Shown here one piece after another: positions 6,570 through 7,222 of a stretch of 7,222 nt of DNA. The DNA is from Ignavibacteriaceae bacterium (GTDB lineage: Bacteria > Bacteroidota > Ignavibacteria > Ignavibacteriales > Ignavibacteriaceae). The stretch's first letter is position 1. Each line of letters begins with the position of its first letter. The notes under the pieces were generated by a model. It searched no databases. It saw nothing but the letters and a program-made list of their open reading frames with translations, and had not been told where the DNA came from. The DNA lies in the NCBI GenBank assembly GCA_025455085.1, contig JALONF010000100.1:1-7222 (forward strand). Direction: 5' to 3'. A program made the translations under genes and the position numbers.

Positions 6570-7222
6570 TATAATCCTAAAATAATGGAGAATCGATGTG
6601 CAGAACCTAGCTGCTCAAAATTCGCAAATGCATAATCAAATGTGAATTGTGCTATACTAATAGGGACATTAACTCCTGCACCGAATGAATAATTTTGCTC
6701 ATCAACATTAATTTTATAGCCACCTCGCAGGAACAACATTTGATTCCAGGAATACTCCAATCCAATTGAAACATTTTCACTATTATCATTTGGATGGTTT
6801 AACTGGATTGAAGTTGTTATTGAATGCTGCTCATCTTGATAAGGTTCAAGAGCAAATCCTATTCGGAACATAGTCGGAGGTGCGAATGATTGCCATTCAG
6901 ATTTTTTTCTGTTTCCAACCAAAACAACCTCGCCATCCGGAGCTAATTCTGCTCCGAAGTTGGATACAGCTACTGCAAATCTTGTGGAGCCGAGCCCTGT
7001 GCGATAATAAGTTCCGATATCAATCATAACTCCACGCATTTTCAATTTATCTAGTGTTTCTTCAATATACTTTACGGTTCCACCAAAGCTGAATTGTTCC
7101 GTCATTTTTCTTGCATAAGAAACTGATAGGGCTATATCACTGAATCCGAAATATTCACCATTTCCAAATGGAGAAAATTCTGTTGTAACAGGCATCTTTT
7201 CCATTGAGAGTGATGTTAAAGA
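6569..7222 (-). CDS. PorV/PorQ-family outer-membrane beta-barrel protein, N-terminus outside the window
   Basis: The visible 217 residues are the C-terminal part of an outer-membrane barrel of the PorV/PorQ type. The frame stays open to the window edge (SLTSLS precedes the Met at 7204), so that Met is internal and the true start lies to the right. Family-like features are the VTTEF segment, then SDIALSVSYARKMTEQFSFG, GTVKYI, IDIGTYYRTG and AVSNFG. After these come alternating amphipathic strands ending in HRFSIILGL, a C-terminal barrel strand. PorV is the T9SS shuttle that binds sorting domains of cargo and presents them for attachment; PorQ-like paralogs are common and often of unknown role. 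The gene is the most upstream visible member of an operon whose last product carries a T9SS sorting domain. The stop overlaps the next ATG by one base. Family membership is fairly sure; a shuttle function is inference. Confidence 0.78.
   Translation of the reverse strand, partial: SLTSLSMEKMPVTTEFSPFGNGEYFGFSDIALSVSYARKMTEQFSFGGTVKYIEETLDKLKMRGVMIDIGTYYRTGLGSTRFAVAVSNFGAELAPDGEVVLVGNRKKSEWQSFAPPTMFRIGFALEPYQDEQHSITTSIQLNHPNDNSENVSIGLEYSWNQMLFLRGGYKINVDEQNYSFGAGVNVPISIAQFTFDYAFANFEQLGSAHRFSIILGL

Noticed and set aside
7202..7204. ATG as the start of the PorV/PorQ-like gene
   Set aside because: The frame continues upstream to the window edge with family-like sequence, there is no signal peptide after this Met, and the protein would begin inside the barrel.
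1..7222. CRISPR arrays, tRNA or rRNA genes, insertion sequences
   Set aside because: No regularly spaced direct repeats, no recognisable structural RNA and no transposase or terminal inverted repeats were seen; coding sequence fills nearly the whole window.

Overview
The window looks like AT-rich chromosomal DNA from the Bacteroidetes/Chlorobi/Ignavibacteria group, most likely an Ignavibacteria-type organism. Four things point there. One encoded protein ends in a type IX secretion (T9SS) sorting domain with the NYPNPFNP signature. A PorV/PorQ-like outer-membrane protein is present. The F1 beta and epsilon ATP synthase genes stand alone as an atpD-atpC pair, as is known for Chlorobium. A lipoprotein carries a Bacteroidetes-style signal peptide. 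The lineage is inferred from gene content only; no rRNA or tRNA was seen.

Layout. Plus strand, 1-1122: the 3' part of a Mn/Fe superoxide dismutase gene, interrupted by an internal deletion and frameshift; a strong terminator hairpin; then a TTG-started gene for a stand-alone LON N-terminal domain protein. A hairpin at 1151-1172 separates this convergently from the minus-strand genes. Minus strand, 1175-2992: atpD followed directly by atpC (stop and start codons abut). A 170-bp intergenic region (2993-3162) holds the terminator of the next operon and presumably the atpD promoter. Minus strand, 3163-7222: a tightly coupled three-gene operon transcribed from the right edge, with a PorV/PorQ-like beta-barrel protein (incomplete), an NHL-repeat lipoprotein and a large secreted protein with two phospholipase-D-type HKD motifs. 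The junctions are a 1-base overlap (TAATG) and a 4-base overlap (ATGA).

How the genes work together. SodA, the LON-domain protein and AtpDC are housekeeping functions (superoxide removal, unknown LON-domain role, ATP synthesis). The right half is envelope and secretion biology: the PLD-like protein carries both a signal peptide and a T9SS sorting domain, and is co-translated with an outer-membrane protein of the family that includes the T9SS shuttle PorV and with a predicted lipoprotein. A dedicated export or surface-anchoring module for a secreted nuclease-like enzyme is a reasonable hypothesis, but it is inference. The most surprising direct observation is the superoxide dismutase lesion, which removes two of the four metal ligands. 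It may be a real pseudogene or an assembly error.
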